Assembly (NCBI GenBank): GCA_019749805.1
Contig: JAIEPH010000026.1
Coordinates: forward strand, 216,735-280,734
Direction: 5' to 3'
Length of the DNA: 64,000 nucleotides
From: Mycobacteriaceae bacterium
Lineage (GTDB): Bacteria; Actinomycetota; Actinomycetes; Mycobacteriales; Mycobacteriaceae
The notes under the pieces were generated by a model, which saw only the letters and a list, made by a program, of their open reading frames with translations, searched no databases and was not told the origin of the DNA. Both the position numbers and the translations under genes were made by a program. Of this stretch, positions 1-7,851 are shown piece after piece (position 1 is the first letter of the stretch; each line of letters opens with the position of its first letter).

Positions 1-1
1 C

Positions 2-322
2 ATCGACTTCGCGACGCCTGCCGAGCTGATCGCCAACGCCGCGAGCACCGAAGGTGATGCCGACGAACTGCTCGAGGGTGTCCGCCATGCCATCGGCGCC
101 GACACGCTGGGCTACATCTCGCAGCGCGGAATGATCGCCGCCACCGAACAACCCGCGTCGCGGCTGTGCTCGGCGTGCTTCGACGGTAACTACCCGATCG
201 AGTTGCCGGGCGAAACGGCGTTGGGCAAGAACGTCATCGAGCACATGCTGGCGACCGCGGCCCGCACCGGGCTGCCGCTGCAGGCCGACAACGACAACGT
301 CTCGGCGCTTCGGCGTCCTTGA
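2..322 (+). CDS. purF: Amidophosphoribosyltransferase PurF, C-terminal part (5' end outside window)
   Basis: The frame is open from the window edge and ends in TGA at 320-322, giving about 106 C-terminal residues. PurF makes phosphoribosylamine from PRPP and glutamine, the first committed step of purine synthesis. The visible stretch has the family's C-terminal features: a region ending in RLCSACFDGNYPIEL, whose cysteines belong to the C-terminal part of the bacterial enzyme, followed by a short tail. The next purine gene on this strand is purM, as in other mycobacteria, but here two minus-strand genes lie between them. The assignment rests on the C-terminal motif and the purM neighbour; the catalytic N-terminus is not visible. 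Confidence 0.9.
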   Translation: MDFATPAELIANAASTEGDADELLEGVRHAIGADTLGYISQRGMIAATEQPASRLCSACFDGNYPIELPGETALGKNVIEHMLATAARTGLPLQADNDNVSALRRP

Positions 323-358
323 CGGCTCGGCCCTCGTGGCGTCCTTGACGGCTCGGCC
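312..358. repeat. Tandem direct repeat at the purF stop
   Basis: A 21-bp unit (ggcgtccttgacggctcggc plus c) occurs at 312-332 and again at 338-358, a period of 26 bp. The first copy contains the purF stop codon. It looks like a local duplication of the gene end; I see no coding or terminator function in it. Confidence 0.75.
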
Positions 359-370
359 GCCGTGCAGACC

Positions 371-1339
371 CTAATCGGCCGGGCGGCCGACGTGTGCCCA
401 GTTCGGATCGCTCGCCAGCGGGCCATGACTCATTGCATCGGCGACCGCATCGCGATACCCGGTCAGTCCGCCCGGCGGCGGCCCGATGACGGCGTCGATG
501 TCATGCTCACTCATCACCGCGTCGACCTCCAGCGATTCGATCAACGGCCGCGCCAGGCCCGGCGGCATAGGCGTGACGAGACCGATCCACAAGCTGGCGA
601 TCGTCGGCGTCAGGAACGGGATCGCGATGATGATTCGCGGCCGCAGACCGGCCACCTGCGCGTACACCTGCATGGCGTCGCCGTATTCGAGCACGTCGGG
701 GCCGCCGATGTCCCACGCGCGTGACGCGGGCATCTCGGCGGTGGCCGCTTCGGCAAGGTAGTAGAGGACGTCGTCGATCGCGATGGGCTGGATCTTGTTG
801 TGCACCCACTTCGGCGTCGTCATCGCCGGCAGACGGTTGGTGATGTGGCGCATCATCTCAAACGACGCCGAGCCGGCACCGACCACGATCCCGGCCTGGA
901 ACACGACCGTCTCGATGCCGGAGTCCAGCAGGATGTCCCCGACCGCCACTCGTGACCGGAGGTGCGGTGACAACTCCGCGCCCGAGGGGTGCAGCCCGCC
1001 CAGGTACACGAACCGCTGCACGCCGGCCTGCTGTGCCGCTGCGACGACGTTACGGGCCGACTCCGCCTCCGCAGCAACGAAATCCTTCGATGTGCCCATC
1101 GAGTGCACCAGGTAATAGACGACATCGACGCCGTCGAACGCGTCGCGCAGCGAGTCGGCGTCACCGAGATCGCCGCGCGCGACCTCGACCTTGTCCCGCC
1201 ATGGCCGGTCCGCCAGCTTGTCGGGCTGGCGGGCCAAGGCTCGCACTGGATGGCCGCGGCCGAGCAGTCGCGGCACCAGTCGGCCACCGATATAACCGGT
1301 GGCGCCGGTCACCAGGCAACGGGGCTTGTCATTGGGCAT
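371..1339 (-). CDS. NAD(P)-binding NmrA/epimerase-like protein
   Basis: About 322 residues. The N-terminus has a Rossmann nucleotide-binding loop (TGATGYIGG, about residues 11-19). The rest resembles atypical SDR proteins of the NAD(P)-binding/NmrA-like type: a DVVYYLVHSMG stretch after strand 4 and a VFQAGIVVG segment later. The ATG at 1337-1339 is chosen because the Rossmann motif begins right after it; the frame is open further upstream but that region overlaps the cupin gene. Substrate unknown; proteins of this class often act on quinones or lipids, or serve as redox sensors. It and the cupin gene form a minus-strand pair between purF and purM. Confidence 0.8.
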   Translation of the reverse strand: MPNDKPRCLVTGATGYIGGRLVPRLLGRGHPVRALARQPDKLADRPWRDKVEVARGDLGDADSLRDAFDGVDVVYYLVHSMGTSKDFVAAEAESARNVVAAAQQAGVQRFVYLGGLHPSGAELSPHLRSRVAVGDILLDSGIETVVFQAGIVVGAGSASFEMMRHITNRLPAMTTPKWVHNKIQPIAIDDVLYYLAEAATAEMPASRAWDIGGPDVLEYGDAMQVYAQVAGLRPRIIIAIPFLTPTIASLWIGLVTPMPPGLARPLIESLEVDAVMSEHDIDAVIGPPPGGLTGYRDAVADAMSHGPLASDPNWAHVGRPAD

Positions 1340-1374
1340 CAACGCATAATGGCCGTTCTCGGCGCGGGGCAAAC

Positions 1375-1809
1375 CTAGATGGGGCAGCCGGGCGGCGGCG
1401 GGACGTCGACGGACAGCGGGGTGCCCGCCGGCTGGATGTAGTCCACCCACAGCACCACGGGAACAGGGCCCAGGTTGCGGCCGTTGTGGGCATGGTCCGG
1501 ACCGGACCCTTCGGTCACCGGAGCGCCGGCCGGATCGACCACGTCCTTGCAGTCCGGCATCGTCCGCGTCAGAGTGCCTTCCTTGACGATGCCGAACACC
1601 CGGCCGTCGTGATAGTGCCAGCCGGTACTGCCGCCGGGCGCGATGGTGATCCTGCGGGTGATGTAGTCGACGCCGTCGACCGTCGACTGATTGATGACCA
1701 CCGAATCGACGTTGACTGCCGGGGTCGCGACAGCCGCGGGGGCCACCAGGGCGGCGACGGCCGTCAGAAGTACGGGCAGAGCTGCCGTACACCAGCGAAC
1801 AAGTTTCAT
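1375..1809 (-). CDS. Secreted cupin-domain protein
   Basis: 144 residues. A classical signal peptide is visible (basic MKLVRW, hydrophobic core, cleavage near AVATPAV at about residue 30). The mature part has a cupin-2 signature, GWHYHDGRVFGIVKEGTLT, with two histidines that would bind metal. A proline-rich end (PPPPGCPI) and a second cysteine (DCKD) suggest a disulfide. The protein is probably extracytoplasmic; its substrate is unknown. The ATG is followed directly by the signal peptide, so the start is well supported. It ends 35 nt before the start of the NAD(P)-binding gene on the same strand, so the two may be co-transcribed. Confidence 0.75.
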   Translation of the reverse strand: MKLVRWCTAALPVLLTAVAALVAPAAVATPAVNVDSVVINQSTVDGVDYITRRITIAPGGSTGWHYHDGRVFGIVKEGTLTRTMPDCKDVVDPAGAPVTEGSGPDHAHNGRNLGPVPVVLWVDYIQPAGTPLSVDVPPPPGCPI

Positions 1810-1917
1810 GGTCGGTCACATTCTCATACTCGGCGGCCCGTCCGTGAGCGATCGGACTGAATGCCGATCGGGAGGACAATCAACCTCGCGCAGTCATCAC
1901 CGGTAGCCTTGTGCGCG

Positions 1918-2988
1918 ATGACCGAACGCGCCGAACCTGTCGGCATCTCCTACGCGTCGGCCGGGGTCGACATCGAAGCCGGTGACCGCGCCGTCGAACT
2001 TCTGAAACCGCTGGCCAAGAAGGCCACCAGGCCTGAAGTGCGGGGCGGTCTAGGCGGCTTCGCGGGGCTCTTTGCGCTGCGCAGCTATCGGGAACCCTTG
2101 CTGGCGTCATCCACCGACGGTGTCGGTACCAAGCTTGCGGTCGCCCAGGCGATGGACAAGCACGACACCGTCGGCATCGACCTCGTCGCGATGGTCGTCG
2201 ACGATCTCGTCGTCTGCGGCGCCGAACCGCTGTTCCTGCAGGACTACATCGCCGTCGGACGCACTGTTCCGGAACGGATCTCCGAGCTGGTCTCGGGCAT
2301 CGCCAACGGCTGCGTGATGGCCGGCTGCGCGCTGCTGGGTGGAGAGACCGCCGAACATCCTGGCCTCATGGCGCCCGACCACTATGACATCTCGGCCACC
2401 GGTGTCGGGGTCGTGGAGGCCGACGACGTACTGGGACCGGATCGGGTCAAGCCCGGCGACGTGCTCATCGGGATGTCCTCGACCGGTCTGCACTCCAACG
2501 GCTACTCACTGGCCCGCAAGGTCCTGCTGGAGATCGATCGGATGAACCTCGCCGGACACGTCGAGGAGTTCGGGCGCACACTCGGCGAGGAGCTACTCGA
2601 GCCGACTCGTATCTACGCCAAGGACTGCCTTGCGCTGATCGCCGAAACGCAGGTCCGCACCTTCTGCCACGTGACCGGTGGCGGGCTGGCCGGCAACCTC
2701 GAACGGGTCGTCCCGCCCGGACTCACGGCCGAAATCGACCGTGGCACATGGACTCCCGCGCCTGTGTTCACGATGATCGCGCAGCGGGGCCGGGTTGAGC
2801 GGGTCGAGATGGAAAAAACGTTCAACCTCGGCGTCGGGATGATCGCCGTCGTCGCGCCGGAGGACACCGATCGCGCGCTGGCTGTGCTGACGGCCCGTCA
2901 TCTGAACTGCTGGACGCTGGGTACCGTCACCAAGGGCGGTAAGGACAGCCCACGAGCCAAGCTCGTGGGCCAGCACCCGCGCTTCTAG
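1918..2988 (+). CDS. purM: Phosphoribosylformylglycinamidine cyclo-ligase PurM
   Basis: 356 residues from the ATG at 1918. PurM (AIR synthase) closes the imidazole ring in step 5 of purine synthesis, using ATP. Typical family sequences are visible: SYASAGVDIEAGDRA at the N-terminus, STDGVGTKL, the LLGGETAEHPG segment, GLHSNGYSL and the C-terminal KLVGQHPRF. The frame is open 57 nt further upstream, but homologues begin close to the SYASAGVDIEAG block, so the internal ATG is preferred. It converges with the DUF3073 gene with only 3 nt between stop codons. The match to mycobacterial PurM is close throughout. Confidence 0.97.
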   Translation: MTERAEPVGISYASAGVDIEAGDRAVELLKPLAKKATRPEVRGGLGGFAGLFALRSYREPLLASSTDGVGTKLAVAQAMDKHDTVGIDLVAMVVDDLVVCGAEPLFLQDYIAVGRTVPERISELVSGIANGCVMAGCALLGGETAEHPGLMAPDHYDISATGVGVVEADDVLGPDRVKPGDVLIGMSSTGLHSNGYSLARKVLLEIDRMNLAGHVEEFGRTLGEELLEPTRIYAKDCLALIAETQVRTFCHVTGGGLAGNLERVVPPGLTAEIDRGTWTPAPVFTMIAQRGRVERVEMEKTFNLGVGMIAVVAPEDTDRALAVLTARHLNCWTLGTVTKGGKDSPRAKLVGQHPRF

Positions 2989-2991
2989 GGC

Positions 2992-3168
2992 TTAACGACG
3001 CCAGTCGTCATCGTCGGCCACGTCATCGTCGGCCAACCTGTCGGTGCCGTTGAGATCGTCGGCGCCCGCCAGTTCGCGCTGGAGGCGGTCGAAATCGGTC
3101 TGCGGTGAGCTGTACTTGAGCTCACGAGCAACCTTGGTCTGCTTTGCCTTTGCCCGGCCGCGGCCCAT
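2992..3168 (-). CDS. DUF3073 small conserved protein
   Basis: 58 residues starting MGRGRAKAKQTKVARELKYS, the hallmark N-terminus of actinobacterial DUF3073 proteins (Rv0810c-like). It has a very basic first half and a very acidic end (DDDVADDDDWRR), which suggests nucleic-acid or protein binding, but no activity is established to my knowledge. The longer frame begins 21 nt upstream; the ATG at 3166-3168 is chosen because the family begins with MGRGRAKAKQ. A perfect 12-bp palindrome lies immediately upstream and overlaps the likely ribosome-binding region. Its position after purM is conserved in mycobacteria. Confidence 0.9.
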   Translation of the reverse strand: MGRGRAKAKQTKVARELKYSSPQTDFDRLQRELAGADDLNGTDRLADDDVADDDDWRR

Positions 3169-3169
3169 T

Positions 3170-3181
3170 GGGGGTACCCCC
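3170..3181. promoter_or_regulatory. Perfect palindrome upstream of the DUF3073 start
   Basis: GGGGGTACCCCC is a perfect 12-bp palindrome one base upstream of the DUF3073 ATG. On the minus strand the G-run precedes the start codon where a Shine-Dalgarno would sit, so a small hairpin could affect initiation. Function is not shown by the sequence. Confidence 0.4.
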
Positions 3182-3330
3182 TCGCGCAATAACGGAGCGG
3201 CCCAAATTTCAGGCGGCTCCGATCTGAGTGTGTTTTATCGTCCTGCCGACACTTTACCGTGCCGCGGTGCGGTGCGCTGGCAGGCCCGTCCGGAGGGACC
3301 CGAGCCCGCGCACCGGCGAAATATCCATAC

Positions 3331-4404
3331 TCATCGCGAGCCGCCGCGCAGCTGTTCCACCGCGAGGCGTCCGGCCCCCGTCGCATCCGGCGGCGGCATC
3401 GAATCGGCGTCGATCACGGCCGCCACCGGCGATTCCCCGCCGGTGGTCAGTTCGGTTTCAGCCAATAGACCGCGCTTGACCAATGCCAGGGCGATCGGCC
3501 CCTCGTCGACGTGATCGACCACGGTGCCGAGCCGGCCGACGGTCCGGCCGCCGGCCAGCACAGGATCCCCGGTCGCCGGCCTCTCGCCGGAGCCGTCGAG
3601 ATGCACCAGAACCAGCATGCGCGGCGGTTTGCCCAGGTTGTGGACGCGGGCGACGGTCTCCTGGCCGCGGTAGCAGCCCTTGTCCAGGTGAACCGCCGAC
3701 CCGATCCAGCCGACCTCGTGCGGAATCGTGCGCTCGTCGGTGTCCACCCCCAGCCGTGGCCGCAACGCGGTGACGCGGTGCGCCTCATAGGCCCAGACAC
3801 CGGCCGCGCGCACACCGGCAGCAGCGAGCCGATCGCGCCACGTCGCGGCTTGATCGCGGGGGATCACCAGATCCAGCTCCACATCCGGACCGCCCATCCT
3901 GCGCAGAAAACCACCCTCGGGAAGGGCCACCGCGGTCATTTCGGCCGGTAGCGAAACCACGCCGAGGACGTCGAGCACCGGCGGATCCACCAAGCGCGGG
4001 CCGAGCAGTGAAAGCACCGCCAGATCAGCGGGTTCGACGACCACGTCGGCCCAGAACACCATCTTGCGCAGATAGGCGGTCAGGGGTTCGCCACGCCACG
4101 ATTCGGTGTCGAGGTAGGTGACCCCGTCCAGTTCCGTCTGGATCCAGTGGTCTTCGACACGACCCTGGCCGTCGAGGCTCAGATTCTCGGTCACGGTGCC
4201 ATCGGCGAGGTCGGTGACGTGCTGCGTGGAGATGTTGTGCAGCCACGATTTGCGCTCACCGCCGGTCACGGTGATCACAGCTCGTTGTGAACGATCCACC
4301 AGAACCGCTGCATCGGCGGCCGACCGTTGTTCGCCGAGGGGATCGCCGTGATGCCATACGGCTCCGGCGTCGGGCCCGGTATCCGGGGCTGGCACAGCTG
4401 ACAT
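3331..4404 (-). CDS. ygfZ: YgfZ/GcvT-type folate-binding protein
   Basis: 357 residues. The diagnostic YgfZ motif KGCYRGQE is at about residues 242-249, in the right part of a GcvT-like fold. YgfZ proteins bind tetrahydrofolate and support maintenance or repair of iron-sulfur enzymes in other bacteria; the conserved cysteine in this motif is required there. The N-terminal 25 residues are a variable extension. It is divergent from the aminotransferase class IV gene, with 32 bp between start codons, so the two promoters must overlap. The same divergent pair (Rv0811c/Rv0812) exists in M. tuberculosis. Identification is strong; the partner enzymes are inference. Confidence 0.92.
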   Translation of the reverse strand: MSAVPAPDTGPDAGAVWHHGDPLGEQRSAADAAVLVDRSQRAVITVTGGERKSWLHNISTQHVTDLADGTVTENLSLDGQGRVEDHWIQTELDGVTYLDTESWRGEPLTAYLRKMVFWADVVVEPADLAVLSLLGPRLVDPPVLDVLGVVSLPAEMTAVALPEGGFLRRMGGPDVELDLVIPRDQAATWRDRLAAAGVRAAGVWAYEAHRVTALRPRLGVDTDERTIPHEVGWIGSAVHLDKGCYRGQETVARVHNLGKPPRMLVLVHLDGSGERPATGDPVLAGGRTVGRLGTVVDHVDEGPIALALVKRGLLAETELTTGGESPVAAVIDADSMPPPDATGAGRLAVEQLRGGSR

Positions 4405-4436
4405 ACCTCAACATTACGGCGCTACGCTTCTTGCCC

Positions 4437-5345
4437 ATGGCGAGCCAACCTGCGGTCGTGGTCACGCTCGACTGTGAATTGCACGATCCGGCAGCACCAC
4501 TGCTGTACGCCGACGACCTGGCAGCCGTCCGTGGTGACGGCATCTTCGAGACGCTGTTGATCCGCGACGGCAGGCCCTGTCTGCTCGAATCCCACCTGGC
4601 CCGGCTCACGCAGTCGGCGCAGATGATGGACCTTCCCGCACCGGAGTTGGCGCGGTGGCGTGCGGCCGTCGACGTGGCGGTACAGCGGTGGCTCGCAGAC
4701 GGCGCGGGAGAGGGCGTGTTGCGGCTCGTGTACAGCCGTGGGCGCGAAAGCGGTTCACCGCCTGCCGGAGCCGCAGGGTCTGCGACATCCGGTACGGCGT
4801 TCGCGACCATCGGTCCGCTGCCCGCTCGGGTGGCCGCCGCGCGCAGCGGCGGGGTGGCGGCGGTGACACTGGCGCGTGGGCTCTCCGCCGAGGCCACCAC
4901 CGGGATGCCGTGGCTGCTGGCGGGCGCCAAGACGCTGTCCTATGCGATCAACATGGCCGCGCTGCGGCACGCCGATCGCCTCGGCGCAGGAGACGTCATC
5001 TTCGTCGGCGCCGACGGCCTGGTCCTGGAGGGTCCGCGGTCGACGGTGGTGATCGCCACCGAAATCGACGGGGCACCTGCGCTGCTGACCCCGCCGCCGT
5101 GGTATCCGATCCTGCGTGGAACCACGCAGGAGGCCTTGTTCGTGGTAGCGCGAAACAAGGGGTATACGTGCGACTACCAGGCGCTGACGCCCGCTGATTT
5201 GTTTGCGGCACAAGGTGTTTGGTTGGTATCGAGCATCACGCTTGCCGCCCGGGTGCACACCCTGGACGGTAAGGCTCTGCAAGCCGCCCCGCTAGCCGGT
5301 GAGTTCGCCGAACTCGTCGACGCCGCGATCATCAGCGATCGCTGA
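4437..5345 (+). CDS. pabC: Class IV aminotransferase, probable aminodeoxychorismate lyase
   Basis: 302 residues from the ATG at 4437. Fold-type IV PLP enzyme: RGDGIFETLL near residue 32, the probable PLP-binding lysine in LAGAKTLSYAIN (about K165), and a C-terminal block with GTTQEALF. This family includes 4-amino-4-deoxychorismate lyase (p-aminobenzoate and folate synthesis) and D-/branched-chain amino acid aminotransferases. The Rv0812 orthologue is generally assigned as the lyase. The start is preferred because the N-terminus matches the family and an upstream start would run into the divergent ygfZ gene. Functional choice within the family is inferred from orthology. Confidence 0.85.
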   Translation: MASQPAVVVTLDCELHDPAAPLLYADDLAAVRGDGIFETLLIRDGRPCLLESHLARLTQSAQMMDLPAPELARWRAAVDVAVQRWLADGAGEGVLRLVYSRGRESGSPPAGAAGSATSGTAFATIGPLPARVAAARSGGVAAVTLARGLSAEATTGMPWLLAGAKTLSYAINMAALRHADRLGAGDVIFVGADGLVLEGPRSTVVIATEIDGAPALLTPPPWYPILRGTTQEALFVVARNKGYTCDYQALTPADLFAAQGVWLVSSITLAARVHTLDGKALQAAPLAGEFAELVDAAIISDR

Positions 5346-5430
5346 GCGCTGAACCGACCGAAATCTGTTGTCGCCTTCCCGGTCCGCGGGTACCGTCGGC
5401 CGTACACAGGGAAGGAGGTGGTCCGAGAAA

Positions 5431-5469
5431 TTGAATGACTTATGGACATGTGAGGTGGCTGCGAGCTAG
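5431..5469 (+). CDS. Candidate 12-codon leader ORF behind a very strong ribosome-binding site
   Basis: A strong Shine-Dalgarno (GGAAGGAGGTGG, about 5410-5421) lies 10 nt before a TTG that would encode MNDLWTCEVAAS and stop at TAG 5467-5469. Such a ribosome-binding site before a 12-codon frame is hard to explain by chance. It precedes a second tiny frame and a 13-bp stem. No function recognised. It could be a leader peptide controlling the downstream lipoprotein gene, or the SD may serve another role in the RNA. Confidence 0.45.
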   Translation: MNDLWTCEVAAS

Positions 5470-5481
5470 CAGCGCCAGGGG

Positions 5482-5556
5482 ATGAACCGCCTGTGCGCGC
5501 TGGCGAATTCCCCGCAGTCACCCGGCCCCCGAGCCTCTCGGTTTTGTCCAACCTGA
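5482..5556 (+). CDS. Candidate 24-aa small ORF overlapping an RNA stem
   Basis: ATG at 5482 gives MNRLCALANSPQSPGPRASR then FCPT and TGA at 5554-5556. It starts 12 nt after the preceding tiny ORF. Its last third runs through the left arm of the 13-bp stem at 5523-5575, so its translation would open that stem. That layout resembles translational attenuation, but the coding status is inference. Confidence 0.35.
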   Translation: MNRLCALANSPQSPGPRASRFCPT

Positions 5557-5575
5557 ACACATGGCTCGGGGGCCG
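5523..5575 (+). promoter_or_regulatory. Long RNA hairpin in the leader of the lipoprotein gene
   Basis: The arm CGGCCCCCGAGCC (5523-5535) is a perfect inverted match of GGCTCGGGGGCCG (5563-5575), a 13-bp GC-rich stem with a 27-nt loop. No T-run follows, so it is not a textbook intrinsic terminator. It sits between two tiny frames with a strong ribosome-binding site and the next gene, which suggests a leader or attenuator element. Confidence 0.6.
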
Positions 5576-5636
5576 CTCCATGTCCGGGAGACCTCAATGG
5601 TGGCGTCGGCTCCTCCCGTGCGCGATGATGCCGCAC

Positions 5637-6488
5637 ATGGGCAATAGGTGGTGGCTCGCAGCCCTGCTGGCCGTGGCCACGTCGGCCGTCGCCACCGCCT
5701 GCGCTCCCGTCGTCGACCCGTCCACCTCGTCAGGCACTCAGAACTGCCGCAAGGACTCGCTGTCGACGCTTTACCCCGGCATCTTCACCGTCGGCACCGA
5801 TCAGCCCGCCTATCCTCCGTGGTACATGGGTGACGACCCGACAAACGGGGAGGGATTCGAAAGCGCACTCGCCTTCGCGATAGCGGGAAACCTTGGTTAC
5901 ACCCCCGAGGAGGTGCGCTGGGTTCGGGTTCCGTTCAACGGGGCTCTGGAGCCCGGCCCGAAGACGTTCGACGCCAACCTTTCTCAGTTCTCGATCACCG
6001 ATCAGCGCCGGGCGTCCGTCGACTTCTCATCGCCGTATTTCGACGTCACCCAGGTTGTGGTCACGACGGACACCTCACCGGCCGCGCAGGCGAGAAGTAT
6101 CGGTGACCTCACGAAGACTCAGCTCGGCGTGCAGGTCGGCACGACCAGTCACGCCGCGGCGATCGCGATGGCGGGCGATGTCCCGGTCGAGGTGTACAAC
6201 ACCATCGCCGACGCCAAGGTGGCGCTGAGCAACGGCGAGATCGACGCCTTGGTCGCCGACCTGCCGACCGCGTACACCGTCGCGGGTGAACTGCGCGGCG
6301 GCAAGATCGTCGGACAGCTTCCCGCGGACTCGGAGGCCGTTGAGCAGTTCGGGATCGTGCTCGGCAAGGACAGTCCGCTCACGCGCTGCGTGTCGTCGGC
6401 CGTCGATGGACTGCGTTCGGATGGCACGCTGACGCGGTTGGAGCACCAGTGGTTGTCCAGCACCGGGAGTGTGCCCGTTCTGCGTTAG
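5637..6488 (+). CDS. Extracellular solute-binding lipoprotein, family 3 (amino-acid ABC type)
   Basis: About 283 residues from the ATG at 5637. The lipobox is VATAC (Cys about residue 22), so the mature protein should be lipid-anchored. The body has family-3 solute-binding features: FTVGTDQPAYPPW, GFESALAFAIAGNLGY, and FDANLSQFSITDQRRASVDF (the usual 'T.eR...v.FS.PY' block). These bind polar amino acids or opines for ABC importers. No permease or ATPase gene is adjacent, so its partner is elsewhere or it acts alone. Alternative in-frame ATGs exist at 5580, 5625 and 5628; none has a good SD. The gene is not in the corresponding M. tuberculosis interval as I recall it. Confidence 0.85.
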   Translation: MGNRWWLAALLAVATSAVATACAPVVDPSTSSGTQNCRKDSLSTLYPGIFTVGTDQPAYPPWYMGDDPTNGEGFESALAFAIAGNLGYTPEEVRWVRVPFNGALEPGPKTFDANLSQFSITDQRRASVDFSSPYFDVTQVVVTTDTSPAAQARSIGDLTKTQLGVQVGTTSHAAAIAMAGDVPVEVYNTIADAKVALSNGEIDALVADLPTAYTVAGELRGGKIVGQLPADSEAVEQFGIVLGKDSPLTRCVSSAVDGLRSDGTLTRLEHQWLSSTGSVPVLR

Positions 6489-6745
6489 CCGGCCGGTCCA
6501 GGGGCCAGCGACGAGCAGGTCTGCATGGCCTCGTTCCACGCGTCGGGATCCACGCCAGGCGGCGGTCCGGCCACGGGGCCCGGAGCCGCGGGCACCCCGT
6601 GTTCGCTGAGGCATTGCGCCAGCGAGCCGTGACCGGTCGGCGCCACCGACTCTTCGGTGGTGGACTGCTCGGCGGGAGAATTCGACGAGCACCCCGCCAG
6701 GATGCCTGCCGCGGCGAGGCCCGCGGCCAACAATGACGCGCGCAT
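6485..6745 (-). CDS. Small lipoprotein
   Basis: 86 residues from the ATG at 6743-6745. Clear lipoprotein signal: [20 protein letters not shown] with lipobox LAGC (Cys at about 19). The mature part is Ser/Thr-, then Pro/Gly-rich, with two further cysteines (AQCLSEHG, MQTCSSL) that could form a disulfide. Its start codon shares a base with the nitrobindin stop (TGATG), so it is translationally coupled to it. It converges with the solute-binding lipoprotein, the two 3' ends overlapping by 4 nt. Function unknown. Confidence 0.75.
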   Translation of the reverse strand: MRASLLAAGLAAAGILAGCSSNSPAEQSTTEESVAPTGHGSLAQCLSEHGVPAAPGPVAGPPPGVDPDAWNEAMQTCSSLAPGPAG

Positions 6746-7374
6746 CAGCCGACGTACCTCGACAGCCGTGCTGACAGATGGGGCACCAGCCCGCCGTCGG
6801 CGTCGACGCGCTCCTCGACGTAGGCCAGATCGCCGCCCTCGACGATGCCGTAGAGCCGTTTGGCACCGCCGACGAGCATCCCGGACTTGGTGCGCGCGAG
6901 CGCGTCGGTGGCCAACTCCCACGACGACTGGTTCAGTGGCCGACCGTAGAACAGCTCGACGTAGCCGGCCGAATGCGCCAGCAGCAACTCGATGGCATCA
7001 CTTTCGGTGGGATCGGCAGGGTCATTGATGAACCGCCAGAATCCGGACTCGCGCAGCGACGCGCTCTCGAACTCCCCGTCCTCGGTGATGCGCCACGACC
7101 TGGCCTCCCAGATCAAGTAGTCGCCACCGTCGTGTGAGACCACGATCTGCTGACCGAACCGGTAATCGCCGTCAGGCCCGCGACCCTCGCCTTCGCCGCG
7201 CCACACCCCGACGAGGGGCAGCAGCGCAAGCAACGCGTCGTTGAGGTTGGCGCCTTCGCGAAGATTGGCCGTGTCGGCCGGCGCAGGGAGATCGGCGAGG
7301 GCCGGGATATTCCGGGCTGCGGTCGTTTTCGCGCGTTCGGCCGCGGCCGCTACAGCGTCGTCGCCTGAGGTCAC
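6745..7374 (-). CDS. Nitrobindin-like heme-binding beta-barrel protein
   Basis: 209 residues from GTG at 7372-7374. [10 protein letters not shown] motif at about residues 56-64 and the C-terminal PHLSARLSR, whose histidine (about 199) corresponds to the heme ligand, identify a nitrobindin (Rv0813c-like). Nitrobindins are FABP-like ten-stranded barrels that bind ferric heme and are linked to NO and peroxynitrite chemistry. The start overlaps the stop of an upstream 32-codon membrane peptide by 4 nt (GTGA), which supports this GTG. The first 45 residues are an Ala-rich extension. The small lipoprotein gene is coupled downstream. Confidence 0.9.
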   Translation of the reverse strand: MTSGDDAVAAAAERAKTTAARNIPALADLPAPADTANLREGANLNDALLALLPLVGVWRGEGEGRGPDGDYRFGQQIVVSHDGGDYLIWEARSWRITEDGEFESASLRESGFWRFINDPADPTESDAIELLLAHSAGYVELFYGRPLNQSSWELATDALARTKSGMLVGGAKRLYGIVEGGDLAYVEERVDADGGLVPHLSARLSRYVG

Positions 7375-7469
7375 GACTCGTCGGTGATGAGGCGGTAGAG
7401 CGTGTAAAGCGCGAACCAGGTGATGACCACCACGGCGGCGATCAGCAGGATCTCGAAGAACAGCACCAC
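7371..7469 (-). CDS. 32-aa single-pass membrane peptide
   Basis: GTG at 7467-7469 (or the next GTG) encodes a peptide with one hydrophobic helix, about 18 residues ([20 protein letters not shown]), then a short cytoplasmic-type tail [11 protein letters not shown] -10-like TAGACT lies 7 nt upstream of the GTG, the spacing expected for a leaderless mycobacterial transcript. Its stop overlaps the nitrobindin GTG by 4 nt, so it is the first gene of a three-gene operon (membrane peptide, nitrobindin, small lipoprotein). Function unknown; coupling suggests it matters to the nitrobindin. Confidence 0.65.
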   Translation of the reverse strand: MVLFFEILLIAAVVVITWFALYTLYRLITDES

Positions 7470-7547
7470 GGCAGAAAGTCTAGCCGCAACACTGCCGACG
7501 ACCCTCGTCGGTCGCAGTGGAATCGATCACGGAACCGGCGGGCCGGC

Positions 7548-7850
7548 TCAGGCGACCTTGACGTCGACCTCGTGGATACCCGCGCCCGACGGTGCGATGC
7601 TGGCATCGCCGTTGCCGGCGGGCGACAGCGCACGCAGCGTCCACGTACCCGGTGCCGCGAAGAACCGGAAATCACCGGTGGCCGACGCGACGACCTCCGC
7701 CGTGAACTCGTCAGAGCTGTCCAGCAGCCGGACGAACGCGCCGCCGACGGCCTGGCCCGCGCCATCGACGACGCGTCCGGTGATCACGGTCTCCCGTTCG
7801 AGGTCGACGCTGGAGGGCAACGTCAGACCTTGCTTCGGTGCAGAGCACAT
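7548..7850 (-). CDS. sseC: SseC-type DUF1416 protein
   Basis: 100 residues starting MCSAPKQGLTLPSSVDLERE, nearly the sequence I recall for mycobacterial SseC (Rv0814c). It is an all-beta carboxypeptidase-regulatory-like (DUF1416) domain with GRVVDGAGQAVGGAFVRLLD. It always accompanies the thiosulfate sulfurtransferase CysA2 and is thought to take part in sulfur metabolism, but its activity is not established. ATG 7848-7850 lies one base after the cysA2 stop, so it belongs to the same transcript and the same cysteine-controlled operon. Confidence 0.92.
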   Translation of the reverse strand: MCSAPKQGLTLPSSVDLERETVITGRVVDGAGQAVGGAFVRLLDSSDEFTAEVVASATGDFRFFAAPGTWTLRALSPAGNGDASIAPSGAGIHEVDVKVA

Positions 7851-7851
7851 A

